NCBI GenBank assembly: GCA_913061265.1
Contig: CAJXVS010000006.1
Location: 1 to 64,000, forward strand
DNA from: an uncultured Halobacteriovorax sp.
Lineage (GTDB): Bacteria; Bdellovibrionota; Bacteriovoracia; Bacteriovoracales; Bacteriovoracaceae
Direction: 5' to 3'
Length of the DNA stretch: 64,000 bases
A program made the position numbers and the translations under genes. How positions within the stretch are numbered: position 1 is the first letter of the stretch; every line of letters begins with the position of its first letter. Positions 16,883 to 26,204 of this stretch are shown piece after piece. The notes under the pieces are model-generated. The model ran no database searches. It had not been told where the DNA came from and worked only from the letters and a program-made list of their open reading frames with translations.

Positions 16883-18877
16883 TTACGAAGCGTCTTTTTT
16901 ATCATCATTGTCATTGTCTTTACTTTCATCATCATCAAAATCAATCACAGCGTTAGGTGTTGACTCTTCTTCTGGGACAAACTGCTCTTCTTTTGCTGCT
17001 GCTTCCTCAGCAAGTTTCTCTTCGGCTGCTGCTTTCTTCTCTGCTTCTACTTCAGCCTTCTTCGTCTCTATCTCTGTATGGACTTTTTGATTTAAGTCTT
17101 TGAAAGCCTCTTTTTCTTTAAGTCTTTCTTCAGAGAGAGGTTTAAAGAATATTTCATTTACATATTTTCTAATCGTTTTCTTTTCCTCTTCTCCCACAGT
17201 ATGAATAAGCCCTCGGTACTGACTCTTTCCTCCTACATCATTTTTCATTTTCCCATCTGGGTGAGGAACAATTGAGACTGAGTATGGGCAAGGAGTTCTA
17301 AGCCTATAAGTTTTTTGTTCTAGTTCGAGATCTGAAAGTATCGTTACCTCAGATTCAGATATAGACTCTAATTCTATTGGATAATTAGTTGAGACAAAGC
17401 TTAAGGGATTCTTCTTACTCACATAATATCTTTTTTCTTTAAAGTCTGACTCAGTCAGCTTTCTATATTTATTAGGGTCACTCTTTTTCAACCCCTCAAC
17501 CTTTTCTTTTATTTTTGCTTCGTAGGCCTTTCTCTGTTTTGATTCATAAAGTTGAGACATATGAAGCACTATAGACATCTCCATAGAGCCTTTGTGGGCC
17601 ATAACAAGAGGATATTGATAGCCATCTTGAAGAGACTTAGAGGTGTGTTTGTAAGAGTTAAAAACAATAACAAAGGGCTGATAGTCATCCATGTCTTTAA
17701 TCTTCTCTATCACCCTTGAGATCTGGGCCATATGAAGTTCTTCAGCTTTCTTTAACTCTACTAGGTCTGCCGTCCTCTGTTCTTCTTCTGAAAGTACAAT
17801 ATCCGGCGCTACTTCTTCTTTATCTATGAAGCTCTCCCCCATAAATTGAATGGCAATAATATTTGGCCTGATCTGATCAATTTCATTCATTGTGGGTTTA
17901 AGTTCAGTTTGGAACCTAAAGGTATAAGGCTGCTTATCAACTGGCTGAGGCTCATTTCTTAGTATAGAAAGGGATTTATCGACAACTAAGATCTTCGTTA
18001 TCTTAGGGCTCGATCTATCAGAGTTTTCGATAATCCATTCTTTAACTTCTTTCTTTGCTTTCTTTAATCTATTTTTATAGATATCTCGGCTTTCATTGAT
18101 ACCAGCTTTTGCTTTTTCTAAGATCTTTCTTTGTTCGTCTTCGTCTTCGACCCCAAGGAGTTCTGCTTCAGCATCAGCCTCAAAGTCAGGCTCATCTACA
18201 TAGACATACTCTAAGTCATAACTATATTTAAAATCATAATAAAGATCTTCTGAATCAATATGTTTAATTATATAAAATTTTGAAGGAACTATTTTTTCAG
18301 GAATCTCAGATTCAATTTCAATAATGTCCCCTTTGTTTAAACGAAGATTACCTTCGCAGTGGACATAAGTGGGAGAAAAATAACCGATTCTAAAATCATC
18401 AGAGAGTTGAGTTTCTGCTAATGTTTTTGCAATAGCAAAGTCGGGTGTTCCTGATTCAGTTGGGAATACTAAGTCTACTGCTTGCCAAACAACATCATGA
18501 AACTCTCCACATTTAATATGAAGGATATCAACTCCTGATGACTGAACAGAGTTGATCATTCCTTTCTCTGGAACCAAACCCACAAGGGAGACTCCTTCCA
18601 TAGTATTTTCTCTAGAGATAAAATTAGCGATGGTTAAATGTTCATCAAGACGAGTAGAGAAGTCGATATAAACAATAGCAGGTTCATGTTCGAGAATTTC
18701 AATAAAGCTGGCCTGATACTCTGTTGGATCTTTGCCATAAACTCTCACAAACTCCCAAGAGATCTTACTGAACTGACTTAGAAAGCGCTTCTGTACATTA
18801 AACCAATAACTTTGGTCATCACCGACATAGAGAATTTTCCGCGGTTTTACTTTCGCCGCCCCGGGAATTTCTGCCAT
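16883..18877 (-). CDS. receiver-like signalling protein with acidic tail
   Basis: 664 residues, start supported by AGAGGA ahead of ATG. Residues about 13-135 look like a response-regulator receiver: KILYVGDD gives the acidic pair D20/D21, VYIDF gives a possible phosphoacceptor D72, and HIKCG a lysine near 122. A beta-rich middle (about 160-235) may be a PilZ-like or similar module (weak). A second receiver-like strand-helix pattern starts near residue 295 (KILVVDKSLS). The last 70 residues are rich in Glu, Ala, Lys and Asp, ending in a run of Asp and Asn. No DNA-binding or enzymatic output domain is visible. Cytoplasmic by composition. A role in signal transduction is inferred only from the receiver-like part. 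Confidence 0.7.
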   Translation of the reverse strand: MAEIPGAAKVKPRKILYVGDDQSYWFNVQKRFLSQFSKISWEFVRVYGKDPTEYQASFIEILEHEPAIVYIDFSTRLDEHLTIANFISRENTMEGVSLVGLVPEKGMINSVQSSGVDILHIKCGEFHDVVWQAVDLVFPTESGTPDFAIAKTLAETQLSDDFRIGYFSPTYVHCEGNLRLNKGDIIEIESEIPEKIVPSKFYIIKHIDSEDLYYDFKYSYDLEYVYVDEPDFEADAEAELLGVEDEDEQRKILEKAKAGINESRDIYKNRLKKAKKEVKEWIIENSDRSSPKITKILVVDKSLSILRNEPQPVDKQPYTFRFQTELKPTMNEIDQIRPNIIAIQFMGESFIDKEEVAPDIVLSEEEQRTADLVELKKAEELHMAQISRVIEKIKDMDDYQPFVIVFNSYKHTSKSLQDGYQYPLVMAHKGSMEMSIVLHMSQLYESKQRKAYEAKIKEKVEGLKKSDPNKYRKLTESDFKEKRYYVSKKNPLSFVSTNYPIELESISESEVTILSDLELEQKTYRLRTPCPYSVSIVPHPDGKMKNDVGGKSQYRGLIHTVGEEEKKTIRKYVNEIFFKPLSEERLKEKEAFKDLNQKVHTEIETKKAEVEAEKKAAAEEKLAEEAAAKEEQFVPEEESTPNAVIDFDDDESKDNDNDDKKDAS

Positions 18878-19002
18878 ACAACTTTCCTCTGCCCCTAAAA
18901 ATTAGGCGCACCCATATAACCTAAATTATACCACGAGTTATAAAACTCACTCTAAAGGCAAATACTACCTAAAACTATGAATTTAAGGGGGATTATGACA
19001 AT

Positions 19003-19428
19003 TTAGACTTCAAAATCATCATAGGTTTGAGCATATGATTCATCAGCTTCTTTAGTAAAATACTTACGGACAAAATACTGACCTGAACGAATAGTCGAGA
19101 TAAAACCATAATCCTCTACTTTACGTAGGGCCTGATAGATATTTTCCATCGGAAGGCTTAGATTCTTGGCCATTTCAGTATGAGAGAGTAATTGACTGAT
19201 TCCATATACTTTATAAAGGTTAGGTCTACACCAAACTCTTCTGTAGAGGTACATAAGAACCATAACTTCAACTCTTGTTAATTTAAAATCAATTAACACT
19301 TGGTCAAAGAAGATATCGGGGATTTCACTTACTGTAGGAGTGGCGCTTGTTTCAGCTTCGATAACGACTTCAGACTTATCGCTAAGACGACTTCGGTGGT
19401 TATCTAGAATGGTCCTTAAATCTACCAT
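19003..19428 (-). CDS. winged-helix DNA-binding protein
   Basis: 141 residues; GAGG precedes the ATG. Residues about 40-130 have the layout of a winged helix-turn-helix: LTRVEVMVLMYLYRR, then TEMAKNLSLPMENIYQALRKVEDYG as the recognition part, then a wing with GQYFVRKYF. The pattern resembles replication-initiator or DnaD-type helix domains as well as ordinary regulators, so the call is kept general. The N-terminal 35 residues are polar and probably disordered. It is divergent from the deacetylase gene at 19625 and could regulate it, which is inference from position only. Confidence 0.7.
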   Translation of the reverse strand: MVDLRTILDNHRSRLSDKSEVVIEAETSATPTVSEIPDIFFDQVLIDFKLTRVEVMVLMYLYRRVWCRPNLYKVYGISQLLSHTEMAKNLSLPMENIYQALRKVEDYGFISTIRSGQYFVRKYFTKEADESYAQTYDDFEV

Positions 19429-19547
19429 ATAAACCTCATTGTGCTCTCACACATCTCCTTATTTAAGTATGCCATAAACAAACTGACTAACCAAATTCCC
19501 CCTATTGGAAAAACTTTCCCATTGTCACGTCTTAATACCCTCTTCAA

Positions 19548-19577
19548 TTGACGAATTTCATTGTCAAAGGATATTCT
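19548..19577 (+). promoter_or_regulatory. candidate promoter of the deacetylase gene
   Basis: TTGACG at 19548-19553 and TATTCT at 19572-19577 are separated by 18 bp, about 48 bp ahead of the start codon. The -35 box is good, the -10 box moderate. Confidence 0.4.
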
Positions 19578-19624
19578 AATAATTAATTGCGCTATTAACC
19601 GAGCAAAAAAGACAAGGATGTCCT

Positions 19625-20518
19625 ATGCGAAAAGCACTCTATTTGGCGATTGGCCTCATCATAACTTTCGAAGGTTTTGCATGTTCCGCTCATTACAATA
19701 ATCTTTTAGACCTTGAGAAACAATTTCCTGATATCAATATTGATTATAATTCGAGCCACAGAGGCTGGAGTAAATACCTATCAAAATCTCTCCACGGAAC
19801 CAGAAAGCTTGCTCTTACCTTTGATGATGGACCTCATCCTACCAACACTCCTAGACTTCTAAATATTCTTAAAAGATATAATGTAAAAGCCACCTTCTTT
19901 ACAATGGGGGCCCTTGTAAAAGAATACCCCGCAATTGCAAAAAGAATTGTTAGTGAAGGACATATTCTCGCAGGACACGATTGGGTTCACACAAACTCTA
20001 ATGGCGAATCAGAAAGTGTTTATAGTAGCGGGCTTAAAAGGACAGTGCTCGAAATTAAAGATCATAACCCTAACAATGAGTTTTATTACCGTTTTCCCTA
20101 TGGAGCTTATGGAAATGGACGAGGTGGTTATCATCATCTAAATGCTATGAAGAAAGTCAGCCAAGATCTTTTCGGGGAAAACTGTATCAACTTTGCCTTT
20201 TGGGATATTGATACCTCCGACTGGGTTTCTAATATGACTTCTGACAATATTGTTCAAACCCTTATGGCCAATCTCAATGGCGGAGTGGCCTATAAGTTTA
20301 AAAAGATTAGTAATGGTTATACTAAAGAAAGTTACACCATAAGACGCCCCTTAGCCGGAGGAGTCGTTCTTATGCATGATATTCATAAGAGAACCGTTGA
20401 CGCAACAGAGAAGTTCCTTGAAAAAATCAAGGGAAGTAATATTGAAATTGTTCCACTGAATGAAGTGAGAGAATTTGAATTTGGAAACGCTGTTTGTGAA
20501 TTGTTAAGAGTCATCTAA
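19625..20518 (+). CDS. polysaccharide deacetylase (NodB/CE4 domain)
   Basis: 297 residues. AAGGA sits six bases before ATG. After a hydrophobic leader (Cys at residue 20, lipobox poor, so plain secretion is as likely as lipidation) the NodB domain shows all five motifs: TFDDGPH with the catalytic base and metal Asp, a HDWVH metal-binding motif, RFPYGAYG, DIDTSDW and LMHDIH. The family removes N-acetyl groups from chitin or peptidoglycan. In Bdellovibrio, deacetylases of this family modify the prey wall so that lysozyme can later open it. Whether this one acts on prey or self cannot be told from sequence. It is a single-gene unit ending in a strong hairpin. Confidence 0.9.
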   Translation: MRKALYLAIGLIITFEGFACSAHYNNLLDLEKQFPDINIDYNSSHRGWSKYLSKSLHGTRKLALTFDDGPHPTNTPRLLNILKRYNVKATFFTMGALVKEYPAIAKRIVSEGHILAGHDWVHTNSNGESESVYSSGLKRTVLEIKDHNPNNEFYYRFPYGAYGNGRGGYHHLNAMKKVSQDLFGENCINFAFWDIDTSDWVSNMTSDNIVQTLMANLNGGVAYKFKKISNGYTKESYTIRRPLAGGVVLMHDIHKRTVDATEKFLEKIKGSNIEIVPLNEVREFEFGNAVCELLRVI

Positions 20519-20520
20519 AA

Positions 20521-20547
20521 AATGGGCATCTCAATAAGATGCCCATT
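20521..20547. terminator. bidirectional hairpin between convergent genes
   Basis: Stem AATGGGCATCT (20521-20531) pairs exactly with AGATGCCCATT (20537-20547). It lies between the plus-strand deacetylase and the minus-strand mltA stop codon and can serve both. Confidence 0.8.
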
Positions 20548-20552
20548 CAAAT

Positions 20553-21713
20553 CTACTTTGTTATTAAAAAGAAAATCTCGCCTTTTTCATTCATTGTATT
20601 GGCGCTTAACTCTGCCTCAGCCCCGTAGCCAAAGTAAAGATCGGCCCTAGCCTCGCCTTTAATAGCAGAGCCAGTATCTTGATCGAAGTAAAACCGAGAA
20701 TAACTCTTCATCTTAGGTTTGCCTTGTCCATCTCTCTTAGGCCTTAGAGTCCTAACAAAGGCTAAGATGCCTTTTCTTTTATAGATACTTCTGTCCTGAG
20801 CTAAGGATCGGTTTTGAGTTAGAGGAATATCTTCTAAGCCTAAAGGCTCTGTCTTTGTAATAGTAAAATAGATATAACCAGGACAAAAGGTAAAGATCTC
20901 GCGCCATCTTTCAGGATGCGCTTCTATATACTTTCTTTGTGAATCAATTGAATAATCATCAATCATCCCTTTTTTAACCATGTACTTTGATATGAAAGTG
21001 AACTTATTAGAGTTATGCGCTTCATAACTTAAGTAAAAGGTCTTAGGACCTTGATCGGTCTCAATAACAACCCTGCCGCCCCCTTCAAGGTGAAGGAGGT
21101 ATAAAGCAAAGAGGTCTTTAATATAAAAAAGATTAAGCCCCCTACCTTCAAGTTTATTTTCAAAGATGATTTGCTCTCTTGTATACCTACGCTCTCGGTC
21201 TGATTTTGGTTTAGTATAGATAGCAAATGGATATTCAGAAGTTTTAGTTAAGGAGCCTTTAATAGTTGGGGAGTAATACCCGGTAAAATGAGCGAAGTCT
21301 TTTTGCCCAGGAGCAAGAGAGGGAGTTCTCCCATTTTTTTGTTTTACTAGGGGCCTATAAAATTCGAAGCGCTCTTTTAGCCTTGTATTAAATTCTTCCC
21401 AACAGGCTTCTTTAGGTCCGTTATTAAAGCACTTTTTAATTCTTTTTACTTCTTTTTCAAAAGCTTTCAAGGTTTTTTCAATAATTGAAAGCTTATACTT
21501 ATTACCGCCGATGGTTAAGTTCCCAGACATCCTCCGCCTTTTAAAGGCCTGCTTCTGTCTCTCTAATGATAATTCTATTCCTTCTAGTTCTAAGTCATCC
21601 GCTAGAACAGGAATATTCTCTCCTTGCAGCTTAAAGGCCGGAACAACCATGTCCACAGCAAAGGCATTGAAGTGAAATAAGATGAGAATAAAACCGATTG
21701 AGAATTTATACAC
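20553..21713 (-). CDS. mltA: lytic murein transglycosylase A (MltA family)
   Basis: 386 residues from GTG 21713, which has AAGGA upstream; no better ATG leads into the signal peptide. Cleavage is likely after AFA near residue 19; there is no lipobox, unlike E. coli MltA. The MltA domain starts near residue 140 with HFTGYYSPTIKGS, and the C-terminal 3D domain has DTGSAIKGEARADLYFG, with the conserved aspartates of the family. The segment that in most homologues reads like AVDRRYIPLG is shortened and basic here (YKRKGILAF), which may alter activity. The family cleaves peptidoglycan glycan strands to 1,6-anhydro ends in the periplasm. It is converged upon by a deacetylase gene. Confidence 0.88.
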   Translation of the reverse strand: MYKFSIGFILILFHFNAFAVDMVVPAFKLQGENIPVLADDLELEGIELSLERQKQAFKRRRMSGNLTIGGNKYKLSIIEKTLKAFEKEVKRIKKCFNNGPKEACWEEFNTRLKERFEFYRPLVKQKNGRTPSLAPGQKDFAHFTGYYSPTIKGSLTKTSEYPFAIYTKPKSDRERRYTREQIIFENKLEGRGLNLFYIKDLFALYLLHLEGGGRVVIETDQGPKTFYLSYEAHNSNKFTFISKYMVKKGMIDDYSIDSQRKYIEAHPERWREIFTFCPGYIYFTITKTEPLGLEDIPLTQNRSLAQDRSIYKRKGILAFVRTLRPKRDGQGKPKMKSYSRFYFDQDTGSAIKGEARADLYFGYGAEAELSANTMNEKGEIFFLITK

Positions 21714-21781
21714 GGGAGCTTCCTTGTTCAGATATATCTTTAAACTTATTGTATAGAGGTGACGCTGTTCGCGTCAAACGG

Positions 21782-22294
21782 TTAGGCTCTTCTGCCCATG
21801 AAGAGCAAGCTATGTCCTTTAAAGTTCGATTCAACTTCAAAGGAAAACCCTAGGGCCTGATAAAAACCATAATTGTCGGCTTTACGATCAGTAATTATAT
21901 GAATACCCTTTTTAAAAATTTGGGCCTGTGATTCAATCAGTATCCTGCCAATTCCCATTCCCCTACTATTTTCATGACAATTAATATGAAGATGAACGGG
22001 GAATTCTTTAAAGTATTCTTTAAAGTTAGATTGTCCTGGAACCTTAAATTCTTCTAAGGCCATTTGACTTTGAGGATGGGCGCAGCAATATCCTAAGAGA
22101 TCACCGTCTTTTTTGGCGAATAAGAAATACTCTGGATAATTAACAAGATATTGCCCACACCAAGTATTAAAGAACTTATCTTTTGCCTCATCAGAAGAAA
22201 ATTCTTTCTTACTGCTAGCTGCAAAGAAGATTTCTTTTATAGACTCACGCTCAACTTCAGTGATTTCTTCTGCAGTAATAACCTTAATTTCCAA
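21782..22294 (-). CDS. GNAT-family N-acetyltransferase
   Basis: 170 residues. Starts at TTG 22294, supported by GGAG seven bases upstream within the end of cca, so the two genes overlap by 11 bp and are probably translationally coupled. The GNAT fold is seen from a central beta strand (LLGYCCAHPQ), then HLHINCHENSRGMGIGRILIE, where RGMGIG is the acetyl-CoA pyrophosphate loop, then the C-terminal NYGFYQALGF. The substrate cannot be told. A protein or small-molecule acetylation role is possible. Third gene of the lysR-cca-GNAT cluster. Confidence 0.85.
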   Translation of the reverse strand: MEIKVITAEEITEVERESIKEIFFAASSKKEFSSDEAKDKFFNTWCGQYLVNYPEYFLFAKKDGDLLGYCCAHPQSQMALEEFKVPGQSNFKEYFKEFPVHLHINCHENSRGMGIGRILIESQAQIFKKGIHIITDRKADNYGFYQALGFSFEVESNFKGHSLLFMGRRA

Positions 22295-23594
22295 AGCGTG
22301 ACTCCGGAAGAACTGGTCTTAGGTTAAAGTGAACAAGAAGATGACAATACATAGTGATCACAGCGCGCTTTTCATTCTGTGGAACAAGCTTCATTAACTT
22401 TGCAGCAACTGTCTTGCCCTTGGTTTCGTCTCCAAACAAATTATTAAAATATGAATAGAGAGTAAAGGCTTCCATATCTACCTTTGAAAGGATTTCAATC
22501 TGTTTGAACCTTTGTTTATTATAAATACTATGAAGAGCTTTTAGGTGAATAAGGTCTTCATCATCAAGAAGTTCTATAAAATTCTTTGTTCTAAGTCTTC
22601 TCACAATACGTTGATCGTTGAGGTGCTTTAATTTAAAAAGCAGTTCTTTGAATCTATCGTAATCTCCAGCTTGGCTAGATTTTAAACCTGAGAACTTAAC
22701 AAAAACCTCTCGGTCTTTGAGAGGAATATTCTTTTTATTAAAAGTTAATAAGATAAGAACTTCTGTTCTTGTTAACTCTCCAAGTTTTTCAAAGTCTATA
22801 TCTCTTAAGAAGACTAGTTCATGAAGGTCAGTATTTAAACTGATCTTTTCCTTGCTGACTAAATGAAAAAAAGATCTTACCAATGGAAAGAAGTTATGAA
22901 GGCATTCTTGAAAGAAATAATGCTTCGTGAGAAAAGTTAAATTAAACTTAGAGAGGTCTCCGTCAAAGTCAAAACCAAAACGATCTTGAAACCTAAGGGT
23001 CCTTAGAAAACGGACGGGATCTAAATAGAAGTCTTCAGAGCAAGGTTTTAGAACCTTTGCTTTTAAGTCCTTCATCCCATTAAATGGATCAACTAAAGTG
23101 AACTCGTCACTAGCCCCAGGGGCGCCGAAGATGATTCCCATGGCATTTAAAGTAAAGTCACGACGAAGAAAAGACTCGGGATAATCTAAGGAAGGATTGA
23201 TATCAACTTCAAAATCGCTATGCCCATAAGGGGCTTTCCCAGAATAAACTTCTTTTCTTGGCGTTGAGATTTCAAGTTCATAATTCCCTTGTTTGATCTT
23301 TAATATATTAAAAGGCAGAAATTCTACTGAATAAGAATGCTTATTTGAAAGAGTGTTTCCGAGCCTTTTTACTAACTGCGCCCATTCAGATTCATCATAT
23401 TCAAATGAATGTCTTAATTCAAAATCTAAGTCTTTTGATAAAGTAGCGTTTAGGAAATAGTCCCTAACAGCTCCCCCAACGAGAGTAAGTCCAAAACCCT
23501 GACGGCTTATTTGAATGATAAGTTCGTAGACATCTTCAGGAAAAAGACTTCTAAAATCTTTTGAGGAAATTTTATCCAACTTAAGGTCTTCCAT
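22284..23594 (-). CDS. cca: CCA-adding tRNA nucleotidyltransferase / poly(A) polymerase family
   Basis: 436 residues. The class II nucleotidyltransferase head shows LVGGAVRDYFL with the DLDF metal motif (residues about 38-58), then LRRDFTLNAMG, DPFNGMKDLKAKVL and DPVRFLRTLRFQDRFGF, the standard order of motifs A to E. The C-terminal half is helical and diverged. The family adds or repairs the 3' CCA of tRNA, or adds poly(A); the sequence alone cannot separate the two. ATG lacks a strong ribosome site, and the gene follows lysR after 13 bp, so translation may depend on the upstream gene. Confidence 0.88.
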   Translation of the reverse strand: MEDLKLDKISSKDFRSLFPEDVYELIIQISRQGFGLTLVGGAVRDYFLNATLSKDLDFELRHSFEYDESEWAQLVKRLGNTLSNKHSYSVEFLPFNILKIKQGNYELEISTPRKEVYSGKAPYGHSDFEVDINPSLDYPESFLRRDFTLNAMGIIFGAPGASDEFTLVDPFNGMKDLKAKVLKPCSEDFYLDPVRFLRTLRFQDRFGFDFDGDLSKFNLTFLTKHYFFQECLHNFFPLVRSFFHLVSKEKISLNTDLHELVFLRDIDFEKLGELTRTEVLILLTFNKKNIPLKDREVFVKFSGLKSSQAGDYDRFKELLFKLKHLNDQRIVRRLRTKNFIELLDDEDLIHLKALHSIYNKQRFKQIEILSKVDMEAFTLYSYFNNLFGDETKGKTVAAKLMKLVPQNEKRAVITMYCHLLVHFNLRPVLPESRFGN

Positions 23595-23607
23595 AAAACT
23601 AATAAAC

Positions 23608-24528
23608 CTAAGGCATAGTTAAAGGACTCTCCGAAGAAGTGAGGACATCTAAAGTATTCTTGACCCTTAGAAGCTCATCTGAGCCCTTGTGATAAACAAG
23701 GTATATCTTACCATTAGATACCTCAACTTTATCATCTAATAGATCATCAAATGTAACAACCTTGTCTTTATAATAACTTCTTCCAATGACATGCTTAGGA
23801 ACAACTGCCACCCCTAGCCCACGCTGAACCGCCTGTAACATATTTCCATGGCTATTGATGATATAACGACCATTGACTTGTTTAGGAATTCGACCAAATC
23901 TCTGACGGCACCATCTCATATAAAGACCATCCCCTTCATCTTCAAACAAAATAGTAGGGTAACTAGAGAGCTCTTCTAGAGTTGTCTCTTTTGTTAAAGC
24001 AAAGTCTCCAGTATCTGGAAAAACAAGAACAGTCTTCTCCACCCCTAAAAGGATCTTCTCCCCAACATTAGGAAGTGCTTCCTCAGGGAGGATCAAGAAA
24101 TCGAGTCTATAGTTTTCAAATTCTCTAACGAGTTCTTCTTGGAACCCTAGGTTGATTCCGACTTTTATCTCTGGATATTTTTCAGCATATTCGAGCATGA
24201 TGGGAGCTAACCAAGACTTACCAAAGCCAGCTAAGGTACCAATTCGAACCTTTCCACTCATAGTATCTTTATCGGCCTGAATCTCAGTTAAAGTATCATC
24301 AAGTTTGGCCAAAAAATTATTCGCCAAAGCATAGAGTTTTTCACCTTCAGGGGTGAGGACAACCCTCTTCCCAGACCTTTTAAAGAGCTTAACTTCTAGC
24401 TTCTTCTCGAGGTTCTTTATACTTTGTGAGATAGCAGATTGGGTCACATGGAGGTCTTCCGCGGCTTTTGAGAAGGATTTTGCCTTCGTTACCGCTACAA
24501 GTGTCTGTAATTGTGATGTTTCAATCAT
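23608..24528 (-). CDS. LysR-family transcriptional regulator
   Basis: 306 residues, AGGA before ATG. Residues 1-60 hold the LysR winged helix (FSKAAEDLHVTQSAISQSIKNLE is typical; shown here only as VTQSAISQSIKNLE). Residues about 90-300 form the LysR substrate-binding fold (VRIGTLAGFG, then a second lobe with GLGVAVVPKHVIG). The inducer is unknown. It is first in a minus-strand cluster with cca and an acetyltransferase, and divergent from the gene at 24642. Whether it regulates that gene is untested. Confidence 0.9.
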   Translation of the reverse strand: MIETSQLQTLVAVTKAKSFSKAAEDLHVTQSAISQSIKNLEKKLEVKLFKRSGKRVVLTPEGEKLYALANNFLAKLDDTLTEIQADKDTMSGKVRIGTLAGFGKSWLAPIMLEYAEKYPEIKVGINLGFQEELVREFENYRLDFLILPEEALPNVGEKILLGVEKTVLVFPDTGDFALTKETTLEELSSYPTILFEDEGDGLYMRWCRQRFGRIPKQVNGRYIINSHGNMLQAVQRGLGVAVVPKHVIGRSYYKDKVVTFDDLLDDKVEVSNGKIYLVYHKGSDELLRVKNTLDVLTSSESPLTMP

Positions 24529-24641
24529 ATCTTATCCTAAAGGTTCTAAGTATTAGAGTCACCTTATATATAAGCTCAAACTAATAGTCAAGAGAAGTAG
24601 ATATGCCTAACGTAAACCCTTGGAGATTACGATAAGTCTTC

Positions 24642-26204
24642 ATGAATAAAAGCTTTAAATTCAAAAGCCTATGCTTTTTGATCTGCCTTCTTTTCTCAAC
24701 TTCTTCTTGGTCTATCGATTGCCATAAATCTATTAAGATCTTGCTAGATAAAAATAGAAACCTTCCTCAAGATGAAGTTCAGTTTAAGCTCATTAAACAA
24801 ATCCAAAAGCTTGAAAAGAAAACAAATAAATTACGCTTAAAGAAGTCCAACTCTGAGCCGGCCATTAATTTAATGATCTGGAAAAAGATTGCAAAGTACG
24901 ATGCCCTCTTGGCGAATAATAGTTTCTCTCAAATAACGAGAGAGCTCCGCCCCCTTTTTCGAGAAGTGGAAACAGCTGTTATCATCATTAAAAAATATGA
25001 ATCGATACTAGAAGTCGTCAACCGAGTCGGTACCGAAGATATTAGCCTCTTAAAACAAGAGTTAGGCCACCACTCAATAAGTAATGAGCTTATCGATGCG
25101 GTTATAGATCGAGTTTCTCTTGCCGGAATGGATTTAAAAAAACTAAATGCCTATTACGAGTCTGTCATTGATGAGAATTCCATTCACTTGGGACATTTTT
25201 ACCATGAGTACAAACTTGTACGCCTTCATTTTGAAAATATGATGGAACAAAGCTCATGTAGTGAATCTTGTAAGCTTAATATCAACAAGCTTCTTGATAG
25301 TATAGGTGTCGCTTCTAATACTGATCAACAGCGCTACAGTATTTTCTTAAAAGACGCAGCAAGACCCTCGTGGCTCGAGTTAAGCGAAAGCCTAAATTCC
25401 CATCCTCTAGCTTATACGACGAGGTTAAAGCGAGAGCGCGACGAAGAGTTCAAGCTATTTCTAAAAGGCTTAGTAGCAGAAGTGCTTCCTATAGATGAAC
25501 TGGCGCAAGTTATCTTAAATGCTCCTGGTATTTCTAAGAGTAAGGCCATTCGAGTCATAAAAATTTTCTATGACAGGATTGCAAGGCTCGTTCATTTTCC
25601 TAAAGTAAATCAAATCATGCGCTCTCCTCAGGAAGTTGCAGATAAGTTTGACCTCTTTATCCAATTAAACACAACAGTAGTTCCTCAAGACGAGCTTATG
25701 GTTACCTTTGCTAGAAGAATTGATTCTCAAACCAAGAAAGCTTGGTCTGAGATGATCAAGTTTGCCAAAGAGAATCAAGAGTCTTACCCGGATATCTTAA
25801 AAAGAATGGAGCAGGCCAAAGAAAAGGCCATGGCGCGAGGAGAGATCTCCTTAGTTCATGAAAAAAGCTTTACCACAAGACTTGCCATCATCCTCTCGGC
25901 AGGAGGAAGCTTTGCTTATTATTACTTTAATAAAAAAGAAGTTGAAGAATTGATTGATGATGTCGGTCACTCCTCAACTGAAGTAGACCCTGAGCTAGAA
26001 GTAACTGAAGAAGAAAAAGTTGAGCTTGAATTAGGAAACTCAACAACTCTGCTCATCAAACACGGATCAGAAGAGGATATCGAGCTTGATCAATTAATTG
26101 ACGAGCTAAACGAGATATCTAAAGACCTTACTCTACCTGTAAGAGAACCAAACTCAGTTAAACAATCAATCAATCCAATCCGCTTTATCAAGGAAATTTT
26201 ATGA
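24642..26204 (+). CDS. secreted or membrane-anchored helical protein, unknown
   Basis: 520 residues. Signal peptide at residues 1-25 (cleavage near SWS). The body is almost wholly helical, with many Leu/Lys/Glu heptad-like stretches and one CSESC cysteine pair near residue 205. A hydrophobic segment (LAIILSAGGSFAYYYF, about 422-437) could span the membrane, followed by a strongly acidic region and a short tail. No family recognised. The stop overlaps the start of the next gene in ATGA, so the two are translationally coupled and probably work together. Confidence 0.75.
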   Translation: MNKSFKFKSLCFLICLLFSTSSWSIDCHKSIKILLDKNRNLPQDEVQFKLIKQIQKLEKKTNKLRLKKSNSEPAINLMIWKKIAKYDALLANNSFSQITRELRPLFREVETAVIIIKKYESILEVVNRVGTEDISLLKQELGHHSISNELIDAVIDRVSLAGMDLKKLNAYYESVIDENSIHLGHFYHEYKLVRLHFENMMEQSSCSESCKLNINKLLDSIGVASNTDQQRYSIFLKDAARPSWLELSESLNSHPLAYTTRLKRERDEEFKLFLKGLVAEVLPIDELAQVILNAPGISKSKAIRVIKIFYDRIARLVHFPKVNQIMRSPQEVADKFDLFIQLNTTVVPQDELMVTFARRIDSQTKKAWSEMIKFAKENQESYPDILKRMEQAKEKAMARGEISLVHEKSFTTRLAIILSAGGSFAYYYFNKKEVEELIDDVGHSSTEVDPELEVTEEEKVELELGNSTTLLIKHGSEEDIELDQLIDELNEISKDLTLPVREPNSVKQSINPIRFIKEIL

